From: Methylobacterium sp. Leaf91
GTDB taxonomy: Bacteria > Pseudomonadota > Alphaproteobacteria > Rhizobiales > Beijerinckiaceae
Reading direction: 5' to 3'
Assembly (NCBI RefSeq): GCF_001422815.1
Contig: NZ_LMMP01000002.1
Location: 6,011-70,010 of the forward strand
DNA length: 64,000 bases
A program made the translations under genes and the position numbers. Below are positions 53,520 to 62,632 of this stretch, piece after piece. Numbering within the stretch: the first letter of the stretch is position 1; each line of letters starts with the position of its first letter. Below the pieces are notes generated by a model. The model was not told the origin of the DNA, ran no database searches, and saw only the letters and a list, made by a program, of their open reading frames with translations.

Positions 53520-53645
53520 CTGCCGGCCCTGTTTTGCATGCAATCCGTGCGGGCCATTCTAGCCGGTCGGGACGATCCCGCCACCCTATCGGAATCTGCA
53601 TCGCTTTGAAGCCGGCCGACGGCACTCCCACGAGGACGATGGATC

Positions 53646-56600
53646 ATGACCGCAACGGCTGAGCCCGCCACCGGCCCGAACCGCGCCCCTTCGCCCGTCG
53701 CCGGGCCGGGGCCGGTCAGTCCGCGCGCCGCCAACCGCCAGGGCGCCGGCCTGCCGCGCCGTCTCGCAGAGGCCCTCGCCGGTGAGGCGAAGTTCGATGC
53801 CTTCACCCGGGGTCGCTATTCCAACGACGCTTCGATCTACCAGATCATGCCGGCGGGGGTGGTCCTGCCCCGCAGCGCCGCCGATATCGCCGCCACCCTG
53901 AAGATCGCGGCCGAGCACGATGTGCCGGTGATCATGCGGGGCGGCGGCACGTCCCAGAACGGCCAGCCCATCGGGCGCGGCCTCGTGGTCGATTGCTCGC
54001 GCCATTTCAATGGAATCATCGCCTACGACGCGCAAGCCGGAACGATCACCGTCGAGCCCGGCATGGTGCTGGAACGGTTGAACACGCGGGTGAAGGCCGA
54101 TGGCTGGTTCTTTCCCGTGGAACCCTCCACCGCCACCCGCTGCACCATCGGCGGCATGGCCGGCAACAATTCCTGCGGCGCCCGCTCCCTGCGCTTCGGC
54201 AAGATGAGCGACAACGTGCTCAGGCTTGAAGCTCTGTTCCATGACGGCGAGCCCTTCGGCTTCGGTCTCACCGGCAACGAGGCGACGGGCGTCACCGGCT
54301 CGCGGCGGGCCGGCGAGCTCGCCGCCGCCATGCGGGCCCTGGCCGAATCCGAGCGCGACGAGATCCTGCGCATGTACCCGCGCGTGCAGCGCCGGGTCGG
54401 CGGCTACAATCTCGATGCGCTGATCGAGGCGAGGCCGAACCTCGCCCATCTCCTCGTCGGCTCGGAGGGCACGCTGGCGGCCACCACCAGCGTGACGTTG
54501 AAGCTGTCGCGCCTGCCGACGCACCGGGTCATGGGCGTCTGCCACTTTCCCTCGTTCCGCTCCGCCATGGAGACGACGAAGGCGATCGTCGATCTCGATC
54601 CCGTGGCGGTGGAGCTCGTCGACAACAACGTGCTGGTGCTCGGCGCCGACATCCCGCTGTTCCGGGCGACGCTGGCCGACATCACCCGTGGCACGCCGAA
54701 TAGTCTGCTCCTGGTGGAATTCGCCGGCGACGACCGGGACGCGCTCCTGGCCGATCTTCGGCGTCTCGACGCGTGCATGGCCGATAACGGCCATGTGGAC
54801 GCCGTCGTGGAGGTTCCCGAACCGGTGCGCCAGAAATCGGTCTGGGAGGTACGCGAGGCCTGCCTCAACATCATGATGTCGATGAAGGGGGATGCGAAGC
54901 CCGTCTCCTTCATCGAGGATTGCGCGGTGCCGCTGGAGCATCTCGCGGATTACACCGACGCGGTGACGGAGGTGTTCACCCGCCACGGCACGCGCGGCAC
55001 CTGGTACGCCCATGCCTCCGTCGGCTGTCTGCACGTGCGCCCGATCCTCGACATGAAGCAGGGCGGGGATGTCGCCAAGATGCGCGCCATCGCGGAGGCC
55101 GCGAGCGAACAGGTCCGCCGCTTCAAGGGCTCCTATTCGGGCGAGCATGGCGACGGCATCTCGCGCTCCGAATACATCGCGCCGATGTTCGGCGAACGCC
55201 TGACCCGCGCCTTCGAACAGGTGAAGGACACGTTCGACCCGGAGAACCGGCTCAACCCCGGCAAGATCGTCCGGCCGCTCAAGATGGACGACCGCTCGCT
55301 GATGCGGTTCCAGCCGGGCTATTCCGTGAGCCAGCCGGCGAAGACCGCCCTCGACTGGTCCGAATGGGGCGGCTTCGGCGGCGCAGTCGAGATGTGCAAC
55401 AACAACGGTACCTGCCGGAAGCTCGCGGGCGGGGCGATGTGCCCGTCCTACCGGGCCACGAAAGACGAGCAGCACCTCACCCGTGGCCGGGCGAACTCCC
55501 TGCGGCTGGCGATTTCGGGCCAACTCGGTAAGGACGCCTTTACCAGCCCCGAGATGAAGCGGACCCTGGATCTCTGCGTCTCGTGCAAGGCCTGCCGCCG
55601 CGAATGCCCCACCGGCATCGACATGGCGAAGATGAAGGTCGAGTTCCTGCACCATTACCATGCCCGCCACGGCCTACCCCTGAAGGAACGGCTGGTGGCG
55701 GCCCTGCCGCTCTATGCCGGCACCGCCGCCTGGCTGGCGCCGCTCCTCAACCTGCGCGATCGCCTTCCCGCATTGGCTAAACTGTCGGAGCGGGTGGCAG
55801 GGCTCTCGGCGCGCCGCACCCTGCCGCGCTGGCGCAGGCCCTGGGTCGAGCAGGGCGAGCCGGCGCATCCCGGCGACGTGACCGGGGACTTCCGCGACAT
55901 CGTCCTGTTCGGCGACACGTTCAACCGCGCCTTCGAGCGGGAGAACCTGGAGGCGGCCGAGCGTGTGCTGATCGCCGCCGGTTACCGTCTGCATCGGGTC
56001 TTCCCCAACCGTGGACGCCGCCCCCTCTGCTGCGGCCGCACCTACCTCGCCTCCGGCCAGACCGACCGGGCCCGCGAGGAGGCCCGCCGCACGCTCACCA
56101 CCCTACTGCCGTTCATCCGAGCGGGCGCCCGGATCGTCGGGCTCGAACCTTCCTGCCTGCTGACCTTCCGCGACGAGTTCGCTTCCCTGCTTCCCGGCCC
56201 GGAGGCTGGGGAGCTGAGCAAGGCGAGCCTGCTATTCGAGGAGCTGCTCGCCGTCGATCTCGATGCCGGGCGGATCGCCCTGCCTCTGGCGGACCAGGGC
56301 GGCCGGGTCGCCCACCTGCACGGCCATTGCCACCAGAAGGCCTTCGCCGCCATGGGCGCGGTGGAGACGGTGCTGCGCGCGGTGCCGGGGCTCGACGTGC
56401 GGGTCATCGAGTCGAGCTGCTGCGGCATGGCGGGCGTTTTCGGATACGGCGCGGAGACCATCGACGTGTCGCTCGCCATGGCCGAGCTCTCGCTGTTCCC
56501 GGCCCTGCGCGAGGCCGGCCCGGACGATCTCGTCGTGGCCGACGGCACCAGCTGCCGCCACCAGATCCATGACGGTCTCGGGCTCGAAGCGCTCCATGTC

Positions 56601-56648
56601 GCGCGGGTCCTCGACCGGGCGATGGCGGCGTCGGCCGAACGTCACTGA
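53646..56648 (+). CDS. FAD + [4Fe-4S] D-2-hydroxyacid dehydrogenase (YdiJ-like)
   Basis: 1000 residues. FAD_binding_4 domain (about 60-250; [29 protein letters not shown]), FAD-oxidase C domain (about 280-550; [13 protein letters not shown]), two iron-sulfur motifs ([18 protein letters not shown] and [14 protein letters not shown]), and two CCG domains ([23 protein letters not shown]). This is the GlcD/GlcF-type fusion seen in YdiJ and D-lactate/D-2-hydroxyglutarate dehydrogenases, which oxidise a D-2-hydroxy acid and pass electrons to the quinone pool or a carrier. Membrane-peripheral. It is probably the oxidative entry of this module. Confidence 0.92.
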   Translation: MTATAEPATGPNRAPSPVAGPGPVSPRAANRQGAGLPRRLAEALAGEAKFDAFTRGRYSNDASIYQIMPAGVVLPRSAADIAATLKIAAEHDVPVIMRGGGTSQNGQPIGRGLVVDCSRHFNGIIAYDAQAGTITVEPGMVLERLNTRVKADGWFFPVEPSTATRCTIGGMAGNNSCGARSLRFGKMSDNVLRLEALFHDGEPFGFGLTGNEATGVTGSRRAGELAAAMRALAESERDEILRMYPRVQRRVGGYNLDALIEARPNLAHLLVGSEGTLAATTSVTLKLSRLPTHRVMGVCHFPSFRSAMETTKAIVDLDPVAVELVDNNVLVLGADIPLFRATLADITRGTPNSLLLVEFAGDDRDALLADLRRLDACMADNGHVDAVVEVPEPVRQKSVWEVREACLNIMMSMKGDAKPVSFIEDCAVPLEHLADYTDAVTEVFTRHGTRGTWYAHASVGCLHVRPILDMKQGGDVAKMRAIAEAASEQVRRFKGSYSGEHGDGISRSEYIAPMFGERLTRAFEQVKDTFDPENRLNPGKIVRPLKMDDRSLMRFQPGYSVSQPAKTALDWSEWGGFGGAVEMCNNNGTCRKLAGGAMCPSYRATKDEQHLTRGRANSLRLAISGQLGKDAFTSPEMKRTLDLCVSCKACRRECPTGIDMAKMKVEFLHHYHARHGLPLKERLVAALPLYAGTAAWLAPLLNLRDRLPALAKLSERVAGLSARRTLPRWRRPWVEQGEPAHPGDVTGDFRDIVLFGDTFNRAFERENLEAAERVLIAAGYRLHRVFPNRGRRPLCCGRTYLASGQTDRAREEARRTLTTLLPFIRAGARIVGLEPSCLLTFRDEFASLLPGPEAGELSKASLLFEELLAVDLDAGRIALPLADQGGRVAHLHGHCHQKAFAAMGAVETVLRAVPGLDVRVIESSCCGMAGVFGYGAETIDVSLAMAELSLFPALREAGPDDLVVADGTSCRHQIHDGLGLEALHVARVLDRAMAASAERH

Positions 56649-56752
56649 CGGCCGTGCCGGGTGGCTGGTCATGGTCGCGAGGGCATGATGGATGGTATCG
56701 AGAAAGGCGGGCCTCCTTTCTCGATTGGAATCCGCCTCGCTCAGGGGACAAC

Positions 56753-57136
56753 ATGACCGACCTGAAGCAGAACAAAGCGAATGTGATCGCCTTCTATCGG
56801 TTGATGTTCGACGAGTGTCGGCCGCGAGAAGCCATCGAGCGTTATGCGGGCGACGACTACATCCAGCACAACCCGCATGTGGCGAATGGCAAGGACGGCT
56901 TCATCGCCTATTTCGAGCGCATGGCGCGCGAATGCCCGGGCAAGCGCGTGGAGGTGAAGCGGGCGGTCGCCGAGGGCGATCTGGTCGTGCTGCATTGCCT
57001 GCAGCACTGGCCGGGCGACCACGATTATGCGGCCATCGATATCTTCCGGCTCGATGAAGGCGGCAGGATCGTCGAGCACTGGGACGTGCTGCAGATCCTG
57101 CCGGATTCTTCCGCCAATCCGAACGGAATGTTCTGA
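56753..57136 (+). CDS. SnoaL-like / nuclear transport factor 2-fold protein
   Basis: 127 residues from the ATG at 56753 ([20 protein letters not shown]); the open frame upstream is the intergenic region read through. Motifs [20 protein letters not shown] and [19 protein letters not shown] are the SnoaL-like pattern, with a pocket His and Asp. The family includes polyketide cyclases and steroid isomerase-like enzymes, and many members of unknown function. It lies about 100 bp after the hydroxyacid dehydrogenase on the same strand and may be in the same transcript. Confidence 0.8.
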   Translation: MTDLKQNKANVIAFYRLMFDECRPREAIERYAGDDYIQHNPHVANGKDGFIAYFERMARECPGKRVEVKRAVAEGDLVVLHCLQHWPGDHDYAAIDIFRLDEGGRIVEHWDVLQILPDSSANPNGMF

Positions 57137-57608
57137 GCGGTCGGATCGCTCACCTCCTCGGCTATGTCCCCGTCCGGCCCCAATCGGCCGCCGACGTGTT
57201 GGGACCGCCGACCGAGCTCACCGCGAACTGCGTCGCATCCTCCGGGTCATGGCAACGAGTTCGTCACGAGCAGTCAAGTGCGGCATCCTCGGTGCTGGGC
57301 GTTTCGGATGTGCCTATTGGGAGGGGCCGGATTCACCCGATGAATGCTGTCCTGTCCGCTCTTGCCGAAGCAACCGGCGCTTCGCGGTGAACGGCCTCCT
57401 CGCCGGGAACGGCCCCAGAAGGCGAGGTACTGGGAGATCCAAGGGCCGCCTCCTTGCCATCCGCCACTTCGCAAAGGATGCCGACAGACCGCCGGGCAAG
57501 GTGAAGGATCGCTTAACATCCAGTCATATTGTTAGCGTCAGGGCCTATAGTAATAAAAGATACATTCTTTTGGGATATCTCATATCAATATCAATTGTAG
57601 GTACTGAT
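57137..57608. other. 472-bp leader of the chemoreceptor gene
   Basis: No gene is supported. The last 100 bp are markedly AT-rich (57500-57608), with ATTCTTTTGGGATATCTCATATCA-type composition unlike the flanks. They probably hold the promoter of the downstream chemoreceptor. A clear sigma-factor consensus was not identified. Confidence 0.45.
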
Positions 57609-59294
57609 ATGAATCTCGGAAGCTTCAAAATACTTCACAAGATTTGTGCAGTCATCGCGCTCATTGGTATGATCGTCGGCGGCTGCGTCTGGTATGCGGA
57701 AGCGCGCATGACAGCAATCGATGATGCTTACACTTCGTTCATCGTGCGGGAGACTCGTGCGGTTGCCAGTTTGCGGCGAGCCAACCGACACGTCGTCGAA
57801 CTCAACTACAACGTCTATCGGCTGATCGCCGAGACGGACCCGAAGCAGATGGACGAGGCCTCCGCGAATTTCGACGTTGCTGCGGAAAGGCTCAGAGCCA
57901 TTTTCAAGCTCCTTCACGAGCAGGCTCCCACATTCACCGCGCGGCTGGCCGAGCAATCGACCATGATCGAAAACTATATCCGACAGACCACAGACGTGCG
58001 TGATCTAGCGCGTAAGAACGATCGCGCCAGGGCCTTGGCAGTCGCCCATGACAAGATCGATCCCATCTACTCGCAAATCACCGGTTCCATTGCCAAGCTC
58101 TCCGACGATCTCCAGCAGTTCGTGGCCCATGCCGCCGACGACCTGACCGCGCAGACCAATGCGACACGTCACGCTCTGGTCCTCATCAACGGCCTCGGCC
58201 TCGGCCTGGGAATGATCGTCGCGATCCTCGTCGTCATCGTCGGCGTCACCCGGCCGATCGGACGCCTCACCGACATCATGGGCCGGCTGGCCTTGGGCGA
58301 TGTCACCACGGAGGTCACCCTCCAGGACCGCCGAGACGAGGTGGGAACGATGGCCGGTGCGGTGCAGGTGTTCAAGGACGGCATGATCCAGGCGCGCGTC
58401 CTGGAAGCCGAGACCGTCCAGGCCCGTCTGGCGGCCGAAGAGCAGCGCAAGCTCGGGATGCTCCAGATGGCGGATTCCTTCGAGGCGGCGATCGGTGGGA
58501 TCGTCGGGATGGTCTCGTCCTCGGCCACGGAATTGCAGGCGACGGCGCAGACCATGACCTCCACCGCCACCGAGACCGCGAGCCAATCCACCACCGTGGC
58601 GGCCGCCGCCGAGGAAGCCGCCACCAACGTCAACACGGTCGCCGCCGCCGCCGAAGAACTCGGCGTCTCGGTCCAGGAGATCGCCCGCCAGGTGAGCGGG
58701 TCGGCCGATCTCGCCCAGCGTGCCGTCGTTGAGGCCGATCAGAGCGGGGTCCTCGTCCAGACCCTGAGCCAGGCCGCTGCCCGCATCGGCGACGTCGTCG
58801 TCCTGATCTCGAACATCGCGAGCCAGACGAACCTGCTGGCGCTCAACGCTACGATCGAGGCGGCCCGCGCCGGAGAGGCCGGACGCGGCTTCGCGGTGGT
58901 GGCCACGGAGGTGAAGGAGCTGGCGGGCCAGACCGCGCGGGCGACGCAGGAGATCTCGGAGCAGATCACCCAGATGCAAGGGGCGACCGGGCAGGCGGTT
59001 TCGGCGATCGCCACCATCACCACGCGCATTCGCGACATCGACGCCGTGGCCACGACGATCGCCGCGGCGGTGGAGGAGCAGGGAGCCGCGACCCAGGAGA
59101 TCGTCCGCAACGTGTCCCAGGCCGCGACGGGCACCAGCGAAGTGACGAGCAACATCTCGGGCGTGGCCAGCGCCGCCGAGGAGACCGGAGCCGCGGCCAA
59201 CCAGGTTCTGACCTCCGCATCGGAACTCTCGCATCAATTCGAGCACCTCACCGCCGAGGTCAAGCGGTTCCTCGCGACCGTCCGGGCCGCCTGA
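57609..59294 (+). CDS. Methyl-accepting chemotaxis protein
   Basis: 561 residues from the ATG at 57609 ([20 protein letters not shown]). The open frame reaches further upstream through the AT-rich leader but has no family sequence there. TM1 (about 10-28), a periplasmic four-helix-bundle-like ligand domain (about 30-190), TM2 (about 192-216), HAMP (about 217-270) and a cytosolic signalling domain with the hairpin tip [20 protein letters not shown], the CheA/CheW contact. The methylation helices are Ala/Glu-rich ([10 protein letters not shown]). Ligand unknown. No other chemotaxis gene is nearby, so it is an orphan receptor. Confidence 0.93.
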   Translation: MNLGSFKILHKICAVIALIGMIVGGCVWYAEARMTAIDDAYTSFIVRETRAVASLRRANRHVVELNYNVYRLIAETDPKQMDEASANFDVAAERLRAIFKLLHEQAPTFTARLAEQSTMIENYIRQTTDVRDLARKNDRARALAVAHDKIDPIYSQITGSIAKLSDDLQQFVAHAADDLTAQTNATRHALVLINGLGLGLGMIVAILVVIVGVTRPIGRLTDIMGRLALGDVTTEVTLQDRRDEVGTMAGAVQVFKDGMIQARVLEAETVQARLAAEEQRKLGMLQMADSFEAAIGGIVGMVSSSATELQATAQTMTSTATETASQSTTVAAAAEEAATNVNTVAAAAEELGVSVQEIARQVSGSADLAQRAVVEADQSGVLVQTLSQAAARIGDVVVLISNIASQTNLLALNATIEAARAGEAGRGFAVVATEVKELAGQTARATQEISEQITQMQGATGQAVSAIATITTRIRDIDAVATTIAAAVEEQGAATQEIVRNVSQAATGTSEVTSNISGVASAAEETGAAANQVLTSASELSHQFEHLTAEVKRFLATVRAA

Positions 59295-59591
59295 GGCCGG
59301 CACGACGAGCAGGGACGGTCCGGCGGGTGCGGGGCTCGGCGGACCATGAAACGGGGATTCCGGAGATGAGGCTCCTGTATCTCCAGGCCTGGGGGCGATC
59401 GGCAAGCGAGCCCGGGAATACTGTCTTGACAGCGGCGCTCGCCGGCTCGACCTCTCCTTGAGACGGCGAGCCGCCTCTCATCGAGTTTTCAAACCCATGG
59501 CAACAGATCCGTCACCGGCCGGCGCCGGTCGTTCCAGGCCGGGATTGCGAGGTTCCCGCCAAATCGCCTCCGGGTGGGCCGGTGGCCGGGC

Positions 59592-60008
59592 ATGAGTACC
59601 TTCCTGTCTGCCTTAGCCGGTGGTGCCCTGATCGGGACTTCCGCCGCCCTGCTCCTCATCCTCAACGGTCGCATCGCCGGAATCAGCGGCATTACCGCCG
59701 GGGCAGTGATGCCGTTGAGCCGGGACACGCCGTGGCGTTGGGCCTTTCTCGCCGGCCTGCTCCTCGGCCCGGTCCTGTATCGCCTCGCCTTCGGTGCATG
59801 GCCCGTCGTGCAGCTCGACGCGCCGTGGAGCCTGGTCGTCCTCGGCGGCCTCCTCGTCGGCTACGGGACGCGGCTGGGCGGGGGCTGTACCAGCGGCCAC
59901 GGCGTCTGCGGCCTCGCCCGGCTGTCGCCCCGCTCCATCGCGGCGGTGGCGACCTTCATGGCCGCCGCCGCCGGGACGGTGTTCCTCGTCCGACATGGAG
60001 GATGGTGA
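59592..60008 (+). CDS. YeeE/YedE family sulfur transporter, N-terminal half
   Basis: 138 residues, four membrane segments. The signature GGGCTSGHGVCGLARLSPRS carries the conserved Cys that relay thiosulfate through YeeE-type channels. The family is normally about 350 residues; here and in many alphaproteobacteria it is split into two genes. The start ATG follows GGCCGGGC with no strong ribosome site. It is coupled to the second half by a TGATG overlap. The role is uptake of thiosulfate or a similar sulfane-sulfur species across the inner membrane. It converges with a cysteine-desulfurase nanocompartment operon. Confidence 0.87.
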   Translation: MSTFLSALAGGALIGTSAALLLILNGRIAGISGITAGAVMPLSRDTPWRWAFLAGLLLGPVLYRLAFGAWPVVQLDAPWSLVVLGGLLVGYGTRLGGGCTSGHGVCGLARLSPRSIAAVATFMAAAAGTVFLVRHGGW

Positions 60009-60436
60009 TGGAAATCCTGCGCGCCTCGGTGGGGCTGCTCGCCGGCCTGCTGTTCGGTTTCGGCCTCGCTCTGTCGGGCATGATGGACCCGGCACGCGTC
60101 CTGGGCTTCCTCGACGTGGCCGGCGCCTGGGATCCGAGCCTCGCCTTCGTGCTAGCCGGCGCGGTCGCCGTCTCGGCGCTCGGCTACCTGCTCGTGTCGC
60201 GGATGCGCAAACCCGTTCTCGCGCAGCGTTTCGAGATTCCCCGCAACCGCCCGATCACGGCGAGCCTCATCGCGGGCGCCGTTCTGTTCGGCATCGGCTG
60301 GGGCCTCGTCGGCCTCTGCCCCGGCCCTGCCCTCGTCGGCCTGACCCTGGGCCTGCCTCAGGTCATTGGGTTCGTTGCCGCGATGGTTGTGGGGATGCTG
60401 CTCCACCGCTTCACCGCTGCGGCATCCGGCAGGTGA
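60008..60436 (+). CDS. YeeE/YedE family sulfur transporter, C-terminal half
   Basis: 142 residues from the ATG overlapping the previous stop (TGATG); ATG 60002 is in frame and equally possible. About four membrane segments and the second family signature GLCPGPALVGL, with its conserved Cys, near residue 105. GFGLALSGMMDPARVLGFLDV is the usual N-terminal block of this half. With the preceding gene it forms one split sulfur-transport unit. It is likely co-transcribed and ends 90 bp before a perfect hairpin shared with the convergent nanocompartment operon. Confidence 0.87.
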   Translation: MEILRASVGLLAGLLFGFGLALSGMMDPARVLGFLDVAGAWDPSLAFVLAGAVAVSALGYLLVSRMRKPVLAQRFEIPRNRPITASLIAGAVLFGIGWGLVGLCPGPALVGLTLGLPQVIGFVAAMVVGMLLHRFTAAASGR

Positions 60437-60525
60437 CACCGGCCGACTGCGCGGCGGCGGGCGTCCGCCGAATGCGCCGAGGACGACCATTGGTCGGGAT
60501 CAGCGCCGCTTGTTATGAAACGCAC

Positions 60526-60567
60526 ATCATTCGGCCCGGTCGGAGAACCGACCGGGCCGAATGATGT
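60526..60567. terminator. Perfect 19-bp inverted repeat between convergent sulfur genes
   Basis: CATCATTCGGCCCGGTCGG (60526-60544) and its exact complement (60549-60567) flank a 4-base loop. It lies between the YeeE/YedE end and the desulfurase end, so it likely works as a bidirectional terminator. No T-run is present on either strand. Confidence 0.7.
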
Positions 60568-60592
60568 CGCATCGCGTTCTCGGATCCCGACG

Positions 60593-62632
60593 CTATCGGC
60601 GCGGCAGGCTGTGGAGCCCCTTCAGGAAGGCGTCTACGTCCGCGCGGGTGTTGTAGAAGGCCAGCGAGGCGCGCACCGACTGGTCGACGCCGAAGCGGCG
60701 CAGGGCCGGCAGGGCGCAATGGTGGCCCGAGCGCACGGCGATGCCGCGGGCGTCGAGGTGCTTGGCCACCGCTTCGTTGTCATGCCCGTCGACGACGAAG
60801 GACATGACGCTGGCTTTCTGTCGCGCGGTCCCGATCAGGCGCAGGCCCTTCACCTCGGCGAGCCCGGCTTGCGCGTATTCGAGCAGGTCGTGCTCGTAGG
60901 CCGCGATGCCGGGAAGTCCGACGCTCTCGAGGTAGTCCAGAGCCGCGCCGAGCCCGACCGCTCCCGCGATGTCCGGCGTGCCCGCCTCGAACTTCTCGGG
61001 AACGCCCTTGTAGACCGTCTTCGAGAAGGTGACGTCCTCGATCATGTGGCCGCCGCCCTGCCACGGGGGCATCGCCTCCAGCAGCGCGCGCTTGCCGTAG
61101 AGGGCGCCGATGCCCGTCGGCCCGAACACCTTATGCCCGGAGAAGACGAGGAAGTCGGCGTCCAGCGCCTGCACGTCCAGGGGGATGTGCGGCGATGATT
61201 GCGCCGCATCCACCAGCACAGGCACCCCGTAGGCATGCGACAGGGCGATGATCTCACGGACCGGGTTGATGGTGCCCATAGCGTTGGCCACATGGGTGAC
61301 CGAGACGATCTTGGTGCGGCCCGACAGGAGGGTCGCGAACTGCTCGAAGATGATCTCGCCGCGATCGTCCACGGGAATCACGCGCAGGGTCGCCCCGGTC
61401 GCCTGGGTGAGGAGCTGCCAGGGGACGATGTTGGCGTGATGCTCGATGGTCGAGATGATGATCTCGTCGCCCGGGCCGATATTGGCGCGACCGTAGGAGT
61501 TGGCGACGAGGTTGATCGCTTCGGTGGTGCCCCGGAGGAAGATGATCTCGTCCGTCGAGGCGGCGTTGATGAAGCGACGCACCTTCTCGCGCCCGCCCTC
61601 GAACAAGTCCGTGGAGCGCGCCGCAAGGGTGTGAGCGGCCCGGTGAATGTTCGAGTTGTGGCGGGCGTAGAACTCGGACGTCGCGTCGATGACGCTCTGC
61701 GGCTTGTGGGTGGTGGCTGCATTGTCGAGCCAGACCAGCGGATGCCCGTTGATGCTCTGGTGCAGGGCCGGGAAGTCCTTGCGCACCCGCTCCACGTCGA
61801 AGGGGGCCGCCACCGGGCTGGAGCCCTGCGACGAGACATGGGGCGCATGGCCGGGGCGAGGCTCGTGGCGAGTCGACGGGGCGGGCGCGGCGTTGCCCGT
61901 CCGGCTGCGGTCGGTCAGGAAGTAGTACTCGCCCGGCGAGAACGGCTCGTCGGCGATCTCCACCTTTCGGCCTGCATTCGGAGAAGTCCGGCCGGCGCGG
62001 GAGACTGTCTCCTGCGAGGCGTCCGGACGCGAGGCGTTCTGGCCCCGATGACCGGGCGCTTCCGGCACCAGGGACGGCGCGAACCCATGCGCGAAGGCAT
62101 TGGCGCGCGGGTGGTCCTTGGCGATCGTGGCGTGGAGATCGTGGCCGCCTGGGAGGAAGGCGGCGACATCGGCGACGCTCGGCACGAAGAACTCGGGCAG
62201 GCCCCCACGGGGAGCCTGCGCCTCGGGATGGACCGAGGGAAACGCCGAGGGCTGCGCGAAGCCCGGACCGGTGAGGCCGGGAAGGCCGACCGGAGGGGCT
62301 CCGAACGAGCGGGCGGCCAGCGCCGAGGCGTCGGGCTGGAGGCCCGACGGCGCGGAGCCCGAGGGGATCGACGGCGTGCCGAGATCCGCTTTGGGGGCGA
62401 AGGCCTGGGGGGCGATCGGGTGGCCGAAACCCTGGGGCGCATTCTCCAGGGCTTGCGGCAGCTGTGGGGTGGCCTGCGGCGCTTGCGGCGTCTGCGGCAG
62501 GGTGGGAGTCAGGGGCGCGGACGCCGCCTGACCCTGACCGTAGATCTCGCGGGCGAGGCGCCCGACGAGATCCGCATGCGCCGTGTCACCGAACAACCCC
62601 GTGGGGAGGCCCGGCGCGTTAGGCGTAGTCAT
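60593..62632 (-). CDS. Encapsulin cargo: SufS-type cysteine desulfurase with long N-terminal loading domain
   Basis: 679 residues. Residues about 278-679 are a SufS/CsdA-type cysteine desulfurase with PLP Lys501 (FLVFSGHKVFGPTG), catalytic Cys639 (RSGHHCALPALRRFG) and TEAINLVANSYG. It converts cysteine to alanine plus a persulfide. Residues 1-275 are a Pro/Ala/Gly-rich disordered extension absent from SufS, with short conserved-looking blocks LPTGLFGD, LPEFFVPSVADVAAFLPGGHDLH and FSPGEYYFLTD. Extended desulfurases of this kind are the packaged cargo of family 2A encapsulins; in Synechococcus elongatus the N-terminus targets the enzyme to the SrpI shell. The ATG lies inside the shell gene's last codons (14-bp overlap), so shell and cargo are translationally coupled. 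Confidence 0.93.
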   Translation of the reverse strand: MTTPNAPGLPTGLFGDTAHADLVGRLAREIYGQGQAASAPLTPTLPQTPQAPQATPQLPQALENAPQGFGHPIAPQAFAPKADLGTPSIPSGSAPSGLQPDASALAARSFGAPPVGLPGLTGPGFAQPSAFPSVHPEAQAPRGGLPEFFVPSVADVAAFLPGGHDLHATIAKDHPRANAFAHGFAPSLVPEAPGHRGQNASRPDASQETVSRAGRTSPNAGRKVEIADEPFSPGEYYFLTDRSRTGNAAPAPSTRHEPRPGHAPHVSSQGSSPVAAPFDVERVRKDFPALHQSINGHPLVWLDNAATTHKPQSVIDATSEFYARHNSNIHRAAHTLAARSTDLFEGGREKVRRFINAASTDEIIFLRGTTEAINLVANSYGRANIGPGDEIIISTIEHHANIVPWQLLTQATGATLRVIPVDDRGEIIFEQFATLLSGRTKIVSVTHVANAMGTINPVREIIALSHAYGVPVLVDAAQSSPHIPLDVQALDADFLVFSGHKVFGPTGIGALYGKRALLEAMPPWQGGGHMIEDVTFSKTVYKGVPEKFEAGTPDIAGAVGLGAALDYLESVGLPGIAAYEHDLLEYAQAGLAEVKGLRLIGTARQKASVMSFVVDGHDNEAVAKHLDARGIAVRSGHHCALPALRRFGVDQSVRASLAFYNTRADVDAFLKGLHSLPRR

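Noticed and set aside
53586-55670. 694-codon minus-strand frame opposite the hydroxyacid dehydrogenase
   Set aside because: It is antisense to a gene with full domain support. Its composition (Arg/His/Gly-rich, no domains) is the usual mirror of GC-rich coding DNA.
57027-57608. N-terminal extension of the chemoreceptor (755 residues)
   Set aside because: It runs through the previous gene's end and an AT-rich leader; receptor TM1 starts at the ATG at 57609.
58005-59405. 466-codon minus-strand frame opposite the chemoreceptor
   Set aside because: It is the reverse of an Ala/Glu-rich signalling domain, which gives long spurious Gly/Arg-rich frames.
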